Assembly (NCBI GenBank): GCA_046732855.1
Contig: JBKPNX010000273.1
Span: 1-11,416, forward strand
Origin: JBKPNX01 sp046732855
Lineage (GTDB): Bacteria; Pseudomonadota; Alphaproteobacteria; Geminicoccales; Geminicoccaceae
Direction of reading: 5' to 3'
DNA length: 11,416 nt
The position numbers were made by a program, and so were the translations under genes. The notes below the pieces were generated by a model. The model saw only the letters and a list, made by a program, of their open reading frames with translations, searched no databases and was not told the origin of the DNA. The number at the start of each line of letters is the position of its first letter. Position 1 is the stretch's first letter. Positions 1-6,878 of this stretch are shown here, in pieces.

Positions 1-1419
1 GAGCTGATGGCGCACGGCGGCACCACGATCGAGATCCAGAAGCAGGACAACGCCTGGACCGTGGTCCCGGGCAGCCAGTACGCGCGCCGGATCACGCTCG
101 CGACGGAGATGGAGATCGTCGGGCCGGCGGCCGGCCACGACCGCCTCAAGACGAATGCCGATCCGACCGGCACCAGGGTGCTGGGTACCCTCAACAACTG
201 CGCCGGAGGCAAGACCCCCTGGGGCACAGTGCTGATGGCGGAGGAGAATTTCCACCAGTATTTCGGCGGCGCACTGCCCGATCGTTCGCCGGAGGCGGCC
301 AACTACGAGCGCTACGGGATCACAGGAAAGGCGGAGTACCCCTGGCACCGGACGGTCGAGCGCTTCGACGTCGCCAAGGAGCCGAAAGAGCCGAACCGCT
401 TCGGTTGGATCGTCGAGTACGATCCCTACGATCCGGCGGTCATGCCGAAGAAGCACACCGCGCTCGGCCGCTTCAAGCACGAGGGCGCGACCAGCCTGAT
501 CAACAAGGACGGCCGGCTGGTGCTGTACAGCGGCGATGACGAGCGCTTCGACTATCTGTACAAATACGTCTCCAGCGGTACCTACGACCCGGCCGCCGGC
601 GTCGCCAACAGCGCACTGCTCGATGACGGCACCCTTTACGTCGCCAAGTTCGACGAGAATAAGCTCATCTGGCTGCCGCTGATCCAGGGCGAGGGTCCCC
701 TGACCGCGGCGAACGGCTTTGCCAGCCAGGCGGACGTGCTCATCGGGACCCGGCTCGCAGCCGACCGGGTCGGCGCGACCCCCATGGACCGGCCCGAGGA
801 CGTCGAGCCGAACCCGGTGAACGGACGCGTCTACGTCAACCTCACCAACAATTCCAAGCGCAAGGCCGATCAGGTCGACGGGCCCAACCCGCGGGCGGAG
901 AACGAGCACGGCCAAGTGCTCGAGCTGATCCCGCCGGGCGGCGCTGGTAAGGATGCCGACCACGCCGCCACCGAGTTCGGCTGGGACCTGCTGCTGCTCG
1001 CGGGCGATCCCAAGAAGGAGGGCTCGGGGGCGAAGTACCATCCCGAAACCCAGGCCTGGATTTCCTCACCCGACAACTGCGCAATCGACGCTCAGGGGCG
1101 GCTTTGGATCGCGACTGATCAGGGCTCGAACCAGCGCAAGACTGCGATCCCGGACGGGATCTACGCGTGCGACGTCTCGGGCGACGGGCGCGCGCTGCTC
1201 AAGTTCTTCTACGCCTGCCCGAAGGATGCCGAGATGTGCGGGCCGGAGTTCACGCCCGACGGCAAGACCCTGTTCGTCGCCCCGCAGCATCCGGGCGAGG
1301 CCGAGGACTCGACCTTCGAAACACCTTCGACCCGCTGGCCGGACTTCAAGGACGGGGTGCCGCCGCGGCCGTCGGTGGTCGCGATCACCAAGGACGACGG
1401 CGGCGCAATCGGCGGCTGA
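1..1419 (+). CDS. phoX: PhoX-family alkaline phosphatase, C-terminal part (5' end outside window)
   Basis: The frame is open from base 1 (GAG CTG ATG...), so the ATG at 7 is probably internal and about 472 codons are visible. Family hallmarks in order: the NNCAGGKTPWGTVLMAEEN segment (about residues 65-83), TALGRFKHEGA, YSGDDERFDYLYKYVS, GTLYVAKFDE, a MDRPEDVEPNP block, AENEHGQVLEL, DNCAIDAQGRLWIATD and MCGPEFTPDGKTLFVAPQHPGE. These match the PhoX/DUF839 beta-propeller phosphatases, Tat-exported calcium/iron enzymes that release phosphate from phosphoesters in the periplasm. The Cys in NNCAGG is the conserved loop cysteine, which from memory is an iron ligand in the Pseudomonas structure. The missing N-terminus should hold a twin-arginine signal, which cannot be checked here. 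It is convergent with the methyltransferase gene. The family assignment is firm. Substrate and phosphate-starvation control are inferred from the family, and no Pho box is visible because the promoter is outside the window. Confidence 0.93.
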   Translation, partial: ELMAHGGTTIEIQKQDNAWTVVPGSQYARRITLATEMEIVGPAAGHDRLKTNADPTGTRVLGTLNNCAGGKTPWGTVLMAEENFHQYFGGALPDRSPEAANYERYGITGKAEYPWHRTVERFDVAKEPKEPNRFGWIVEYDPYDPAVMPKKHTALGRFKHEGATSLINKDGRLVLYSGDDERFDYLYKYVSSGTYDPAAGVANSALLDDGTLYVAKFDENKLIWLPLIQGEGPLTAANGFASQADVLIGTRLAADRVGATPMDRPEDVEPNPVNGRVYVNLTNNSKRKADQVDGPNPRAENEHGQVLELIPPGGAGKDADHAATEFGWDLLLLAGDPKKEGSGAKYHPETQAWISSPDNCAIDAQGRLWIATDQGSNQRKTAIPDGIYACDVSGDGRALLKFFYACPKDAEMCGPEFTPDGKTLFVAPQHPGEAEDSTFETPSTRWPDFKDGVPPRPSVVAITKDDGGAIGG

Positions 1420-1437
1420 GCTCAGGTCAGTGGACCG

Positions 1438-1463
1438 GTCGGGGGGGCCGCGGCCGCCCCGAC
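1438..1463. terminator. GC-rich hairpin between convergent genes (possible terminator)
   Basis: GTCGGGG (1438-1444) pairs with CCCCGAC (1457-1463). The interior contains the self-complementary GGCCGCGGCC (1446-1455). It lies 19 bp after the phoX stop, between convergent genes. It has no T tract on either strand, so it may act only as a pause or Rho-assisted stop. Confidence 0.4.
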
Positions 1464-1469
1464 TCGCGC

Positions 1470-1514
1470 GCATCGGGGCCTCAGCTGCGCTTCATTTTGG
1501 GATCGGGCGCGTCG
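1470..1514 (-). pseudogene. Remnant copy of the 3' end of the dppC-like permease gene
   Basis: These 45 bp match 2318-2362 at 40 of 45 positions with no gaps (mismatches at 1476, 1477, 1480, 1496 and 1506). Read on the minus strand the copy encodes DAPDPKMKRS and a stop at 1481-1483. The intact dppC ends in DALDPKMKRS. The match includes 11 bp beyond the stop codon, so it is a DNA duplication and not just a shared protein motif. Homology ends at 1514/1515, 36 bp from the methyltransferase stop. The remnant's frame has a stop at 1571-1573, so only about 29 codons are open and no functional gene remains. Confidence 0.75.
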
Positions 1515-1550
1515 TGTGGATGCTCGAACTGCCTGATCGTCGCCTGCCGC

Positions 1551-2171
1551 TCAGACGCGCGGCCGCGCCACTACGTACTGGATCAGCTCATCGACGACGA
1601 ACCGAGCCTGCTCGAGCTCGAGCCCGGCGGCGGGGACATGCCGCGCGACGTCACGATCGAAGCTCGCGCCGTACGCCCAGCGCACCCACGGCTCCCAGGC
1701 GCGGGTGAGCCCACGGCGGAACGGCGATCGCGGTCGCGTATACTCCAGCAGTCGGATCTCGCCGCCGGCCTTGCATATTCGCGCAAGCTCGCGCAGCGCC
1801 GGCATCTGATCCTGCTCCGGCAGCACGCAAAACAGGAAGGTCGCCACCACGGCATCGAATGAGCTGTCCGCAAACCCCGTGGCAAGCACATCGCGCTCGA
1901 GCAGTTCCACCCTGGCCCCAAGGCGGGCGCGGCGGCGTTCCGCGCGCGCGAGCATCTCGCGGCTGCCATCGATCGCCGTGACCTCGGCACCGGGCGGATA
2001 GAACGGGATGTTGCGGCCGGTGCCGACCCCCGCATCGAGGATGCGGCCGGACAGTCCCGCGAACAGCATCCGCCGAAGCGGTCGGTAGCGGAAGTATTCG
2101 AACGGCAGATCCAAAAGATCGTAGAGGGGCGCGATCCGTCGATAGCGCATCCGGTTTTGGTCGGTCGTCAC
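1551..2171 (-). CDS. Class I SAM-dependent methyltransferase (Methyltransf_11/UbiE-like)
   Basis: A 206-residue protein, a normal size for a small stand-alone methyltransferase. SAM-binding motif I is ILDAGVGTGRN (residues 44-54). The acidic residue that usually holds the ribose is D68 in VTAIDGS, followed by a RDVL segment (D94) and a post-III region RICKAGGEIRLLEYTRP (131-147). These fit transfer of a methyl group from SAM to a small molecule or lipid in the cytoplasm. The substrate cannot be read from the sequence. Start choice is uncertain: GTG at 2171 gives the length used, and ATG at 2150 (MRYRRIAPLYD) is equally possible. Neither has a close strong ribosome binding site; a GAGG lies 13 nt before the GTG. 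The gene lies 157 bp downstream of dppC on the same strand and may be cotranscribed with it. It sits between two direct copies of the dppC 3' end, which suggests insertion or rearrangement. Confidence 0.85.
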   Translation of the reverse strand: MTTDQNRMRYRRIAPLYDLLDLPFEYFRYRPLRRMLFAGLSGRILDAGVGTGRNIPFYPPGAEVTAIDGSREMLARAERRRARLGARVELLERDVLATGFADSSFDAVVATFLFCVLPEQDQMPALRELARICKAGGEIRLLEYTRPRSPFRRGLTRAWEPWVRWAYGASFDRDVARHVPAAGLELEQARFVVDELIQYVVARPRV

Positions 2172-2317
2172 GGGGTCACCCGTGCCTCACTCGCGCCGAG
2201 GGGCGGGCCTTGGATCGCCGCGACGACATCGGACCGCCATAAATCGACCGGCGCAGAAGGATGGCGCCGAAAACGCTTCGCCAGAGGGCGCGCGGCGGCC
2301 GCCCGATGTCCCCGCCC

Positions 2318-2362
2318 GCATCGCCGCTTCAGCTGCGCTTCATCTTGGGATCGAGCGCGTCG
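2318..2362. repeat. 45-bp direct repeat, copy 2 (native dppC 3' end)
   Basis: Partner of 1470-1514 at an offset of 848 bp, with 40 of 45 identical. It covers the last 11 codons of dppC with its stop (2329-2331) plus 11 bp downstream. The two copies bracket the methyltransferase gene in direct orientation. Confidence 0.8.
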
Positions 2363-3240
2363 CGCAGGCCGTCGCCCATCAGATTGAAGGCGAGCACGGT
2401 GATCAGGATCGCGAGGCCCGGGAAGGTCACCACCCACCACGCACGCAGCACGAACTCGCGGGCATCGGCGAGCATGGTGCCCCATTCCGGGGTCGGCGGC
2501 TGCGCGCCAAGGCCGAGGAAGCCGAGCGCGGCGGCGTCCAGGATCGCATTCGAGAAGCCGAGCGTCGCCTGGACGATCAGCGGGGCCAGGCAGTTCGGCA
2601 GGATGGTCGAGACCATCAGGCGCAGCCGGCCCGCGCCGGCGACCCTGCTCGCGACCACGTAGTCCTTGGTCCGCTCGGCGATCACCGAGCCGCGGGTCAG
2701 CCGGGTGTAGTGGGGCAGATAGGTGACCGCGACCGCGATCATGGCGTTGATCAGCCCGGGACCGAGGATCGCCACGATCACGATCGCGAGCAGCAGGCTC
2801 GGCAGGGCGAGGATGATGTCCATCAGGCGCATGATCATGGTCTCGAGCCAGCCGCGGAAGAAGCCGGCGACGAGGCCGAGGCCGACGCCGATCGAGAGCG
2901 ACAGCGTGACCACGATCAGGCCGATCACGAGCGAGAAGCGCGCGCCGTAGATGATGCGCGAGAGGATGTCGCGCCCGACCGCATCGGTGCCGAGCAGGAA
3001 TTGCGCGCTGCCGCCGTCCTGCCAAGCAGGCGGCGTCAGCAGATGGTCGCGGAACTGGCGAAACGGCTCGTGCGGTGCGATCACGTCGGCGAAAATCGCG
3101 GCGAGCACGATCGCGCAGATCACGACGAGGCCGGCGACGGCGCCGCGGTTCTCGCTGAAGTAGACCCAGAACTCGCGCAGCGGCCCGGGCGGCCCTTTCA
3201 CCTCCAGCGTGACGGCATCAGCGTCGAGCTCGGCGCGCAT
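2329..3240 (-). CDS. dppC: Dipeptide/oligopeptide-type ABC transporter permease, DppC family
   Basis: 303 residues from ATG at 3240, the usual length for DppC/OppC inner-membrane permeases. The frame is open upstream to an ATG at 3390, but that would overlap dppB by 145 bp. ATG 3240 lies 5 bp after the dppB stop, with GAGGTAAGGG just upstream. Seen in order: an N-terminal cytoplasmic segment with a first membrane helix (about 33-52); the family signature FLLGTDAVGRDILSRIIYGARFSL region (81-104); further helices around 105-127, 140-160 and 163-177; and the EAA-type loop DYVVASRVAGAGRLRLMVSTILPN (193-216) that docks on the ATPase. The C-terminus is GDGLRDALDPKMKRS. It pairs with DppB to form the channel of a peptide, glutathione, nickel or similar importer. 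Substrate is set by a binding protein not in the window. No dppD/dppF ATPase follows; the next gene is a methyltransferase. Confidence 0.93.
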   Translation of the reverse strand: MRAELDADAVTLEVKGPPGPLREFWVYFSENRGAVAGLVVICAIVLAAIFADVIAPHEPFRQFRDHLLTPPAWQDGGSAQFLLGTDAVGRDILSRIIYGARFSLVIGLIVVTLSLSIGVGLGLVAGFFRGWLETMIMRLMDIILALPSLLLAIVIVAILGPGLINAMIAVAVTYLPHYTRLTRGSVIAERTKDYVVASRVAGAGRLRLMVSTILPNCLAPLIVQATLGFSNAILDAAALGFLGLGAQPPTPEWGTMLADAREFVLRAWWVVTFPGLAILITVLAFNLMGDGLRDALDPKMKRS

Positions 3241-3245
3241 CGCCC

Positions 3246-4289
3246 TTACCTCGCGTGCCGGATGCGCGGGTTGATCAGCCCGTACATCACGTCGACCAGA
3301 AGATTGACCAGCATGATCATGGTCGCGATCAGCACCAGCGCGCCCTGGACCGCGGGGTAGTCGCGCCGCGCGATCGAATCGACCAGCCACTTGCCGATCC
3401 CCGGCCAGGCGAAGATGGTCTCGGTCAGGATCGCGCCCGAGAACAGCAGCCCGACCTGGAGCCCGATCACGGTGACCACCGGGATCAGCGCGTTCCGCAG
3501 CGCATGTAGGCCGATCACCCGCGACGGCGGCAGGCCCTTGGCGCGCGCGGTGCGCACGTAATCCTCGTTCAGCACCTCGAGCATCGCCGAGCGGGTCTGG
3601 CGCGCAATCACCGCCATCGGCACGGTGCCGAGCACGATCGCCGGCAGGATCAGGTGGCGCGCCGTCGAGGCGAACGCGCCCTGCTGGCCCGACAGCAGGC
3701 TATCGATCAGCATGAAGCCGGTCACCGGCGGGAAGTAATAAAGCACGTCGATGCGCCCGGACACCGGCGTCCAGCCGAGGTTGCCAGAGAAGAAGATGAT
3801 CAGCAGCAGGGCCCACCAGAAGATCGGCATCGAATAGCCGGTGAGCGAGAGGCCCATCAACGCGTGGTCGAAGCTCGAGCCGCGCTTGACCCCGGCGACA
3901 ATGCCCGCGGGCAGGCCGACGAGGATCGCGACGAGCAACGCGCAGAGCGACAGCTCGACCGTCGCCGGGAACAGATTGAGGAACTCCTGGAGGATCGGCT
4001 GCCGGGTGACGATCGAGCGCCCGAGATCGCCCTCGGCGAGGTCGCCGAGGAAGAAAAGGTACTGCTGCCAGAGCGGCCGATCGAAGCCGAACTGCGCCTG
4101 GAGCTTGGCGTGACGCTCGGGGCTGAGGCCGCGCTCGCCGACCAGGAGCTCGATCGGATCGCCCGGAACCAGCCGGATCAGCGCGAACGCGACGATGGTC
4201 ACCCCAAGAAAGGTCGGGATCAGAACGCCCAATCGCGCAATGAGAAAGCGCAGCATCCGCCGGCCGATCCCAATGATCGGGGACGTCAC
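3246..4289 (-). CDS. dppB: Dipeptide/oligopeptide-type ABC transporter permease, DppB family
   Basis: 347 residues if started at the GTG at 4289, or 336 if started at the ATG at 4256 (MLRFLIARLGVLIPTFLGV), which is how DppB proteins normally begin. I slightly favour 4256 on family grounds, although neither site has a strong ribosome binding site; an AGGG lies about 10 nt before the GTG. Seen (347-residue numbering): a first helix at 13-40 followed by the family motif LVPGDP; helices around 112-133, 147-168, 212-228 and 270-290; the EAA loop DYVRTARAKGLPPSRVIGLHALRN (243-266); the FAWPGIGK motif (293-300); and the C-terminal helix with LINPRIRH. It is the first gene of a minus-strand group with dppC. 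It is divergent from the exporter at 4617 across about 330 bp that probably holds both promoters. Confidence 0.93.
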   Translation of the reverse strand: MTSPIIGIGRRMLRFLIARLGVLIPTFLGVTIVAFALIRLVPGDPIELLVGERGLSPERHAKLQAQFGFDRPLWQQYLFFLGDLAEGDLGRSIVTRQPILQEFLNLFPATVELSLCALLVAILVGLPAGIVAGVKRGSSFDHALMGLSLTGYSMPIFWWALLLIIFFSGNLGWTPVSGRIDVLYYFPPVTGFMLIDSLLSGQQGAFASTARHLILPAIVLGTVPMAVIARQTRSAMLEVLNEDYVRTARAKGLPPSRVIGLHALRNALIPVVTVIGLQVGLLFSGAILTETIFAWPGIGKWLVDSIARRDYPAVQGALVLIATMIMLVNLLVDVMYGLINPRIRHAR

Positions 4290-4616
4290 CCCCTGTCGCC
4301 CTAAAGGCTACTCAGGCGGCGCTCCCGCTTCGCAAATACACCCTCGTCCGCCCCCGATCCATTCAATTCGCCGTGCCAGGCGAGGCTTCGCCCGTCGCTG
4401 GCCGAGCCGGAGCGAAGCCGATGCAGGCCCGGTCGGACGGGGCGTCGCGCGCCTCGCCGGGGGGCGGAGCTGCCACCCCCGATTAACCAACAACCGGCAG
4501 ATTAACCAAACAGACATCGGCGTGGGCTAGCGTCGCTGCGGGCGCGTGGCGGAAGAGGCCGAAGCCAGGCGGGTAAGGCGCAACATGGGTATCGGCGCGG
4601 AGCTGCCGTTCTCGAG
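4290..4616. promoter_or_regulatory. Divergent intergenic region (dppB / exporter)
   Basis: About 327 bp between divergent genes, presumably with both promoters. It holds an imperfect hairpin (GGGGG-c-GG at 4460-4467 with CC-a-CCCCC at 4473-4480), a 10-bp direct repeat (4481-4509) and a short leader ORF (4546-4620). On the minus strand the repeat gives TTGGTT, 17 nt, then TTAATC, only a weak match to a sigma-70 promoter. A 69-codon minus-strand frame at 4517-4308 shows no family features and is not called. Confidence 0.45.
4481..4509. repeat. Direct repeat GATTAACCAA, two copies 19 bp apart
   Basis: GATTAACCAA occurs at 4481-4490 and exactly again at 4500-4509, about two helical turns start to start, in the divergent promoter region. 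Each copy contains TTAACC, which resembles half of the alphaproteobacterial CtrA site (TTAA-N7-TTAA), but the spacing here does not match a full CtrA site. A regulator-binding site is inferred only from position, spacing and the contrast with the GC-rich surroundings. Confidence 0.5.
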
Positions 4617-4620
4617 ATGA
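4546..4620 (+). CDS. Possible small leader ORF overlapping the exporter start (ATGA)
   Basis: A frame from GTG 4546 (24 codons), or more likely from ATG 4585 (MGIGAELPFSR, 11 codons), ends in a TGA whose first two bases are shared with the exporter start in the overlap ATGA (4617-4620). AAGG at 4575-4578 is spaced 6 nt before ATG 4585, a good ribosome binding site. The exporter ATG itself has only CTCGAG in front of it. This is the geometry of translational coupling. The peptide has no recognisable domain, and it may be only a device for translation or a chance frame. Confidence 0.3.
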   Translation: MAEEAEARRVRRNMGIGAELPFSR

Positions 4621-6407
4621 GCTTCTGGCGACTGTACCGCCGTGTCGTGAGCCTGCTCGCGCCCGAGCGCGGCCTCGCGATCACGCTGATCCTGGCGAAC
4701 GCGGCGCTCGCCGGGGTCGGGTTCCTCGGCCCGCTGCTGTTCGGCAGCATCGTCGATACGCTCGCCAGCAGCAGCGCACGCGCGCGGCACGAGACCTGGC
4801 AGCAGATCCTTCTGCTGCTCGGCCTGTGGGGTGGGATCGGGGTCGGCGGCATCGGCGCCGGCATTCTGGTCGCGCTCCACGCCGACCGGCTGGCGCAGCG
4901 CCGGCGTCTCGCCGCAATGAACCAGTATTTCGAGCACGTCCTACGCCTGCCGCACGCCTTCCACGGCGGCACGCATTCGGGGCGCCAGCTGAAGATCATG
5001 TGGCAGGGCGCCGATACCCTGTTCGGGGTATGGCTGTCGTTCCTGCGCGAGAACCTCGCCACCTTCGTCGCCCTGTTCGTGCTCCTGCCGCTGACCCTGT
5101 TCCTGAACTGGCGGCTCGGCGCCATGCTCATCGTCCTGATCGTCGTGATCACCGGCCTGACCTGGTCCGTGTTCCGCCACACGCATGCTGCCCAGGCCCG
5201 GGTCGAGACCTACCACTCGGCGCTGGCCGAGCAGGCGGGCGATGCGCTCGGCAACATCGTGCTGGTCCAGAGCTTCGTGCGGCTGGCCGCCGAGGCGCGC
5301 AAGCTGCGCGACGCCATGGACCAGATGGTCGCGCTGCAGTTCCCGGTGCTCAACTGGTGGGCCCTGCTGACCGTGCTGTCGGGAGCCAGCTCGACCATCA
5401 CGCTGATCGCGATCTTCGCGGTCGGCGCCTGGCTGCACCTGCACGAGCGGGCATCGGTCGGGGAGATCGTGACCTTCATGGGGCTGGCGAGCCAGCTGAT
5501 CGGCCGGGTCGACCAGGCGATCGGCTTCGTCAACCGACTGTTCTTCCATGCGCCGCGGCTCGCCGAGTTCTTCGCCGTGCTCGACACGCCTTCGGCGCTG
5601 GTCGAGAAGCCCGGCGCGATCGCGTTGGGCAGGGTCCGGGGGCGGGTCGAGTTCGAGCGGGTCAGCCTGTCCTACGGCGGCGACCGCCCCGCGGTGCACG
5701 AACTCTCGTTGGTCGCGGAACCCGGCCAGACGGTGGCGCTGGTCGGACATACCGGCGCCGGCAAGAGCACCGCGGTCGCCCTGCTCCAGCGCATGCGCGA
5801 CCCCGATGCCGGGGCGATCCGCATCGACGGCGTCGACCTGCGCGACGCCACGCTCGACTCGCTGCGCGCCAACATCGGCGTGGTGTTTCAGGAGAGCATG
5901 CTGTTCTACCGGAGCATCGCCGACAACCTGCGGGTGGGCCGGCCCGAGGCGAGCGAGGCCGAGCTGCTCGCCGCGGCGCGCCTGGCCGAGGCGCACGAGT
6001 TCATCCTGCGCCAGCCCGACGGCTACAACACGCTGGTCGGCGAGCGCGGCGCGACGCTCTCCGGCGGCGAGCGCCAGCGTCTCGCGATCGCCCGCGCGCT
6101 GCTCAAGGACCCGCCGATCCTGATCCTGGACGAGGCGACCAGCGCGCTCGATGCGGCGACCGAGGCGAGGGTGCAGCAGGCGCTGAAGAGCGTGATGCGC
6201 AACCGCACCACGTTCGTGATCGCGCACCGCCTGTCGACCGTGCGCGAGGCCGACCTGATCCTGGTGTTCGAGGCAGGCCGGATCGTCGAGCGCGGCAGCT
6301 TCGCCGAGCTGCTCGCGCGCGGCGGCGCGTTCGCGCATCTCGTCGCCACCCAGCTCGGCCCGCTGCAGGCCGCGGAGCCTGCCCCGCGCGCCGCCCTCGC
6401 CTCCTGA
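4617..6407 (+). CDS. ndvA: NdvA/ChvA-like ABC exporter (fused membrane and ATPase domains), probable cyclic beta-glucan exporter
   Basis: 596 residues, close to the length of rhizobial NdvA and Agrobacterium ChvA (about 590). Residues 1-325 are a six-helix exporter membrane domain resembling that family in LLFGSIVDTL (40-49), ADRLAQRRR (89-97), ADTLFGVWLSFLRENLAT (132-149), PVLNWWAL (243-250) and FMGLASQLIGRVDQ (287-300). Residues 343-575 are the ATPase domain: Walker A GHTGAGKS (377-384), Q-loop Q425, signature LSGGE (481-485), Walker B ILILDE (501-506) and H-loop H537. All catalytic residues are present. The family forms a homodimer that exports periplasmic cyclic beta-1,2-glucan. A glucan synthase partner (NdvB) is not visible, so the substrate is inferred from similarity remembered, not searched. 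The start MSFWRLYRRV is the family-like one; it lacks its own strong ribosome binding site and overlaps a leader ORF. No membrane-fusion partner is nearby. Confidence 0.85.
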   Translation: MSFWRLYRRVVSLLAPERGLAITLILANAALAGVGFLGPLLFGSIVDTLASSSARARHETWQQILLLLGLWGGIGVGGIGAGILVALHADRLAQRRRLAAMNQYFEHVLRLPHAFHGGTHSGRQLKIMWQGADTLFGVWLSFLRENLATFVALFVLLPLTLFLNWRLGAMLIVLIVVITGLTWSVFRHTHAAQARVETYHSALAEQAGDALGNIVLVQSFVRLAAEARKLRDAMDQMVALQFPVLNWWALLTVLSGASSTITLIAIFAVGAWLHLHERASVGEIVTFMGLASQLIGRVDQAIGFVNRLFFHAPRLAEFFAVLDTPSALVEKPGAIALGRVRGRVEFERVSLSYGGDRPAVHELSLVAEPGQTVALVGHTGAGKSTAVALLQRMRDPDAGAIRIDGVDLRDATLDSLRANIGVVFQESMLFYRSIADNLRVGRPEASEAELLAAARLAEAHEFILRQPDGYNTLVGERGATLSGGERQRLAIARALLKDPPILILDEATSALDAATEARVQQALKSVMRNRTTFVIAHRLSTVREADLILVFEAGRIVERGSFAELLARGGAFAHLVATQLGPLQAAEPAPRAALAS

Positions 6408-6412
6408 GGGCG
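6392..6412 (+). terminator. Hairpin spanning the exporter stop codon
   Basis: CGCCCTC (6392-6398) pairs perfectly with GAGGGCG (6406-6412) around a 7-nt loop. The TGA stop (6405-6407) lies at the loop/stem junction. A second perfect 7-bp hairpin follows, GGCGGCG (6453-6459) with CGCCGCC (6466-6472). Neither has a T tract, so intrinsic termination is uncertain. Confidence 0.35.
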
Positions 6413-6878
6413 TGCGGACCCCCTACCCTCCTTCGCCCGGGCTGTACTAACCGGCGGCGGGATCTCGCCGCCGATGCGATGCCGGAGCTTGGCCGGTGGC
6501 GCGGTCGGTCGCTGTCACCGGCGAGGTTGGGGGCGCCTGCGTCGGCGCGCGTAGTCCCGCAGCGCGCGGCCAGGCGTTGCACCAGCTGGTGGCGGGATCT
6601 TGCTGCTGGGCGACGCTGGCGCCGCGGGTATCTCGCGGGAGGGTCGGGAAACGGATCGTCGCGGCGCAGAGGCGGTCGCTCGCGTAGGCGATGGACGCCG
6701 AGCGGGTGGGCGTCGGGCCAAAGGGTCGTTGCGGTCCAGGGAGCGGTCGCGCACACGAGCGATGGACGCCGGCAGGGCGGGCGTTAGAATGGCGCGAAGT
6801 CAGCCGCGACCTGCCACATCGGGGGCTGAGAGGTGACGGTGGGCGGGCGCACGACGCCTCCAAGCGACGGATCGGCCA
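6408..6878. other. 471-bp gene-poor region upstream of the PLP enzyme gene
   Basis: No convincing gene is seen on either strand; the open frames here are low-complexity, Arg/Pro/Ala-rich and lack motifs. It contains the hairpin at 6453-6472, a 42-bp imperfect direct repeat (6672-6713 and 6743-6784) and a TAGAAT at 6785-6790 that resembles a -10 box but has no good -35. It presumably carries the promoter of the gene at 6879. Confidence 0.5.
6672..6784. repeat. Imperfect 42-bp direct repeat, 71-bp offset
   Basis: 6672-6713 matches 6743-6784 at 32 of 42 positions without gaps. The matches cluster in three blocks: GCGGTCGC, GCGATGGACGCCG and GGGCGT. The second copy ends immediately before a -10-like TAGAAT, upstream of the gene at 6879. 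Confidence 0.55.

Noticed and set aside
2182..3360. A 392-codon open frame on the plus strand
   Set aside because: It is antisense to dppC with the typical charged, repetitive composition of a shadow frame.
4941..6338. A 465-codon open frame on the minus strand
   Set aside because: It is antisense to the exporter, whose motifs are complete; the antisense protein is Gln/His/Asp/Arg-rich without domain signs.
6826..6833. CTGAGAGG with GGGG before it, 46-53 bp upstream of a start codon, recalling the TPP riboswitch (THI box)
   Set aside because: The second conserved half (GAACCTGATC...TAATACC type) is not present; the following bases only vaguely resemble it, and the gene is not in thiamine metabolism.
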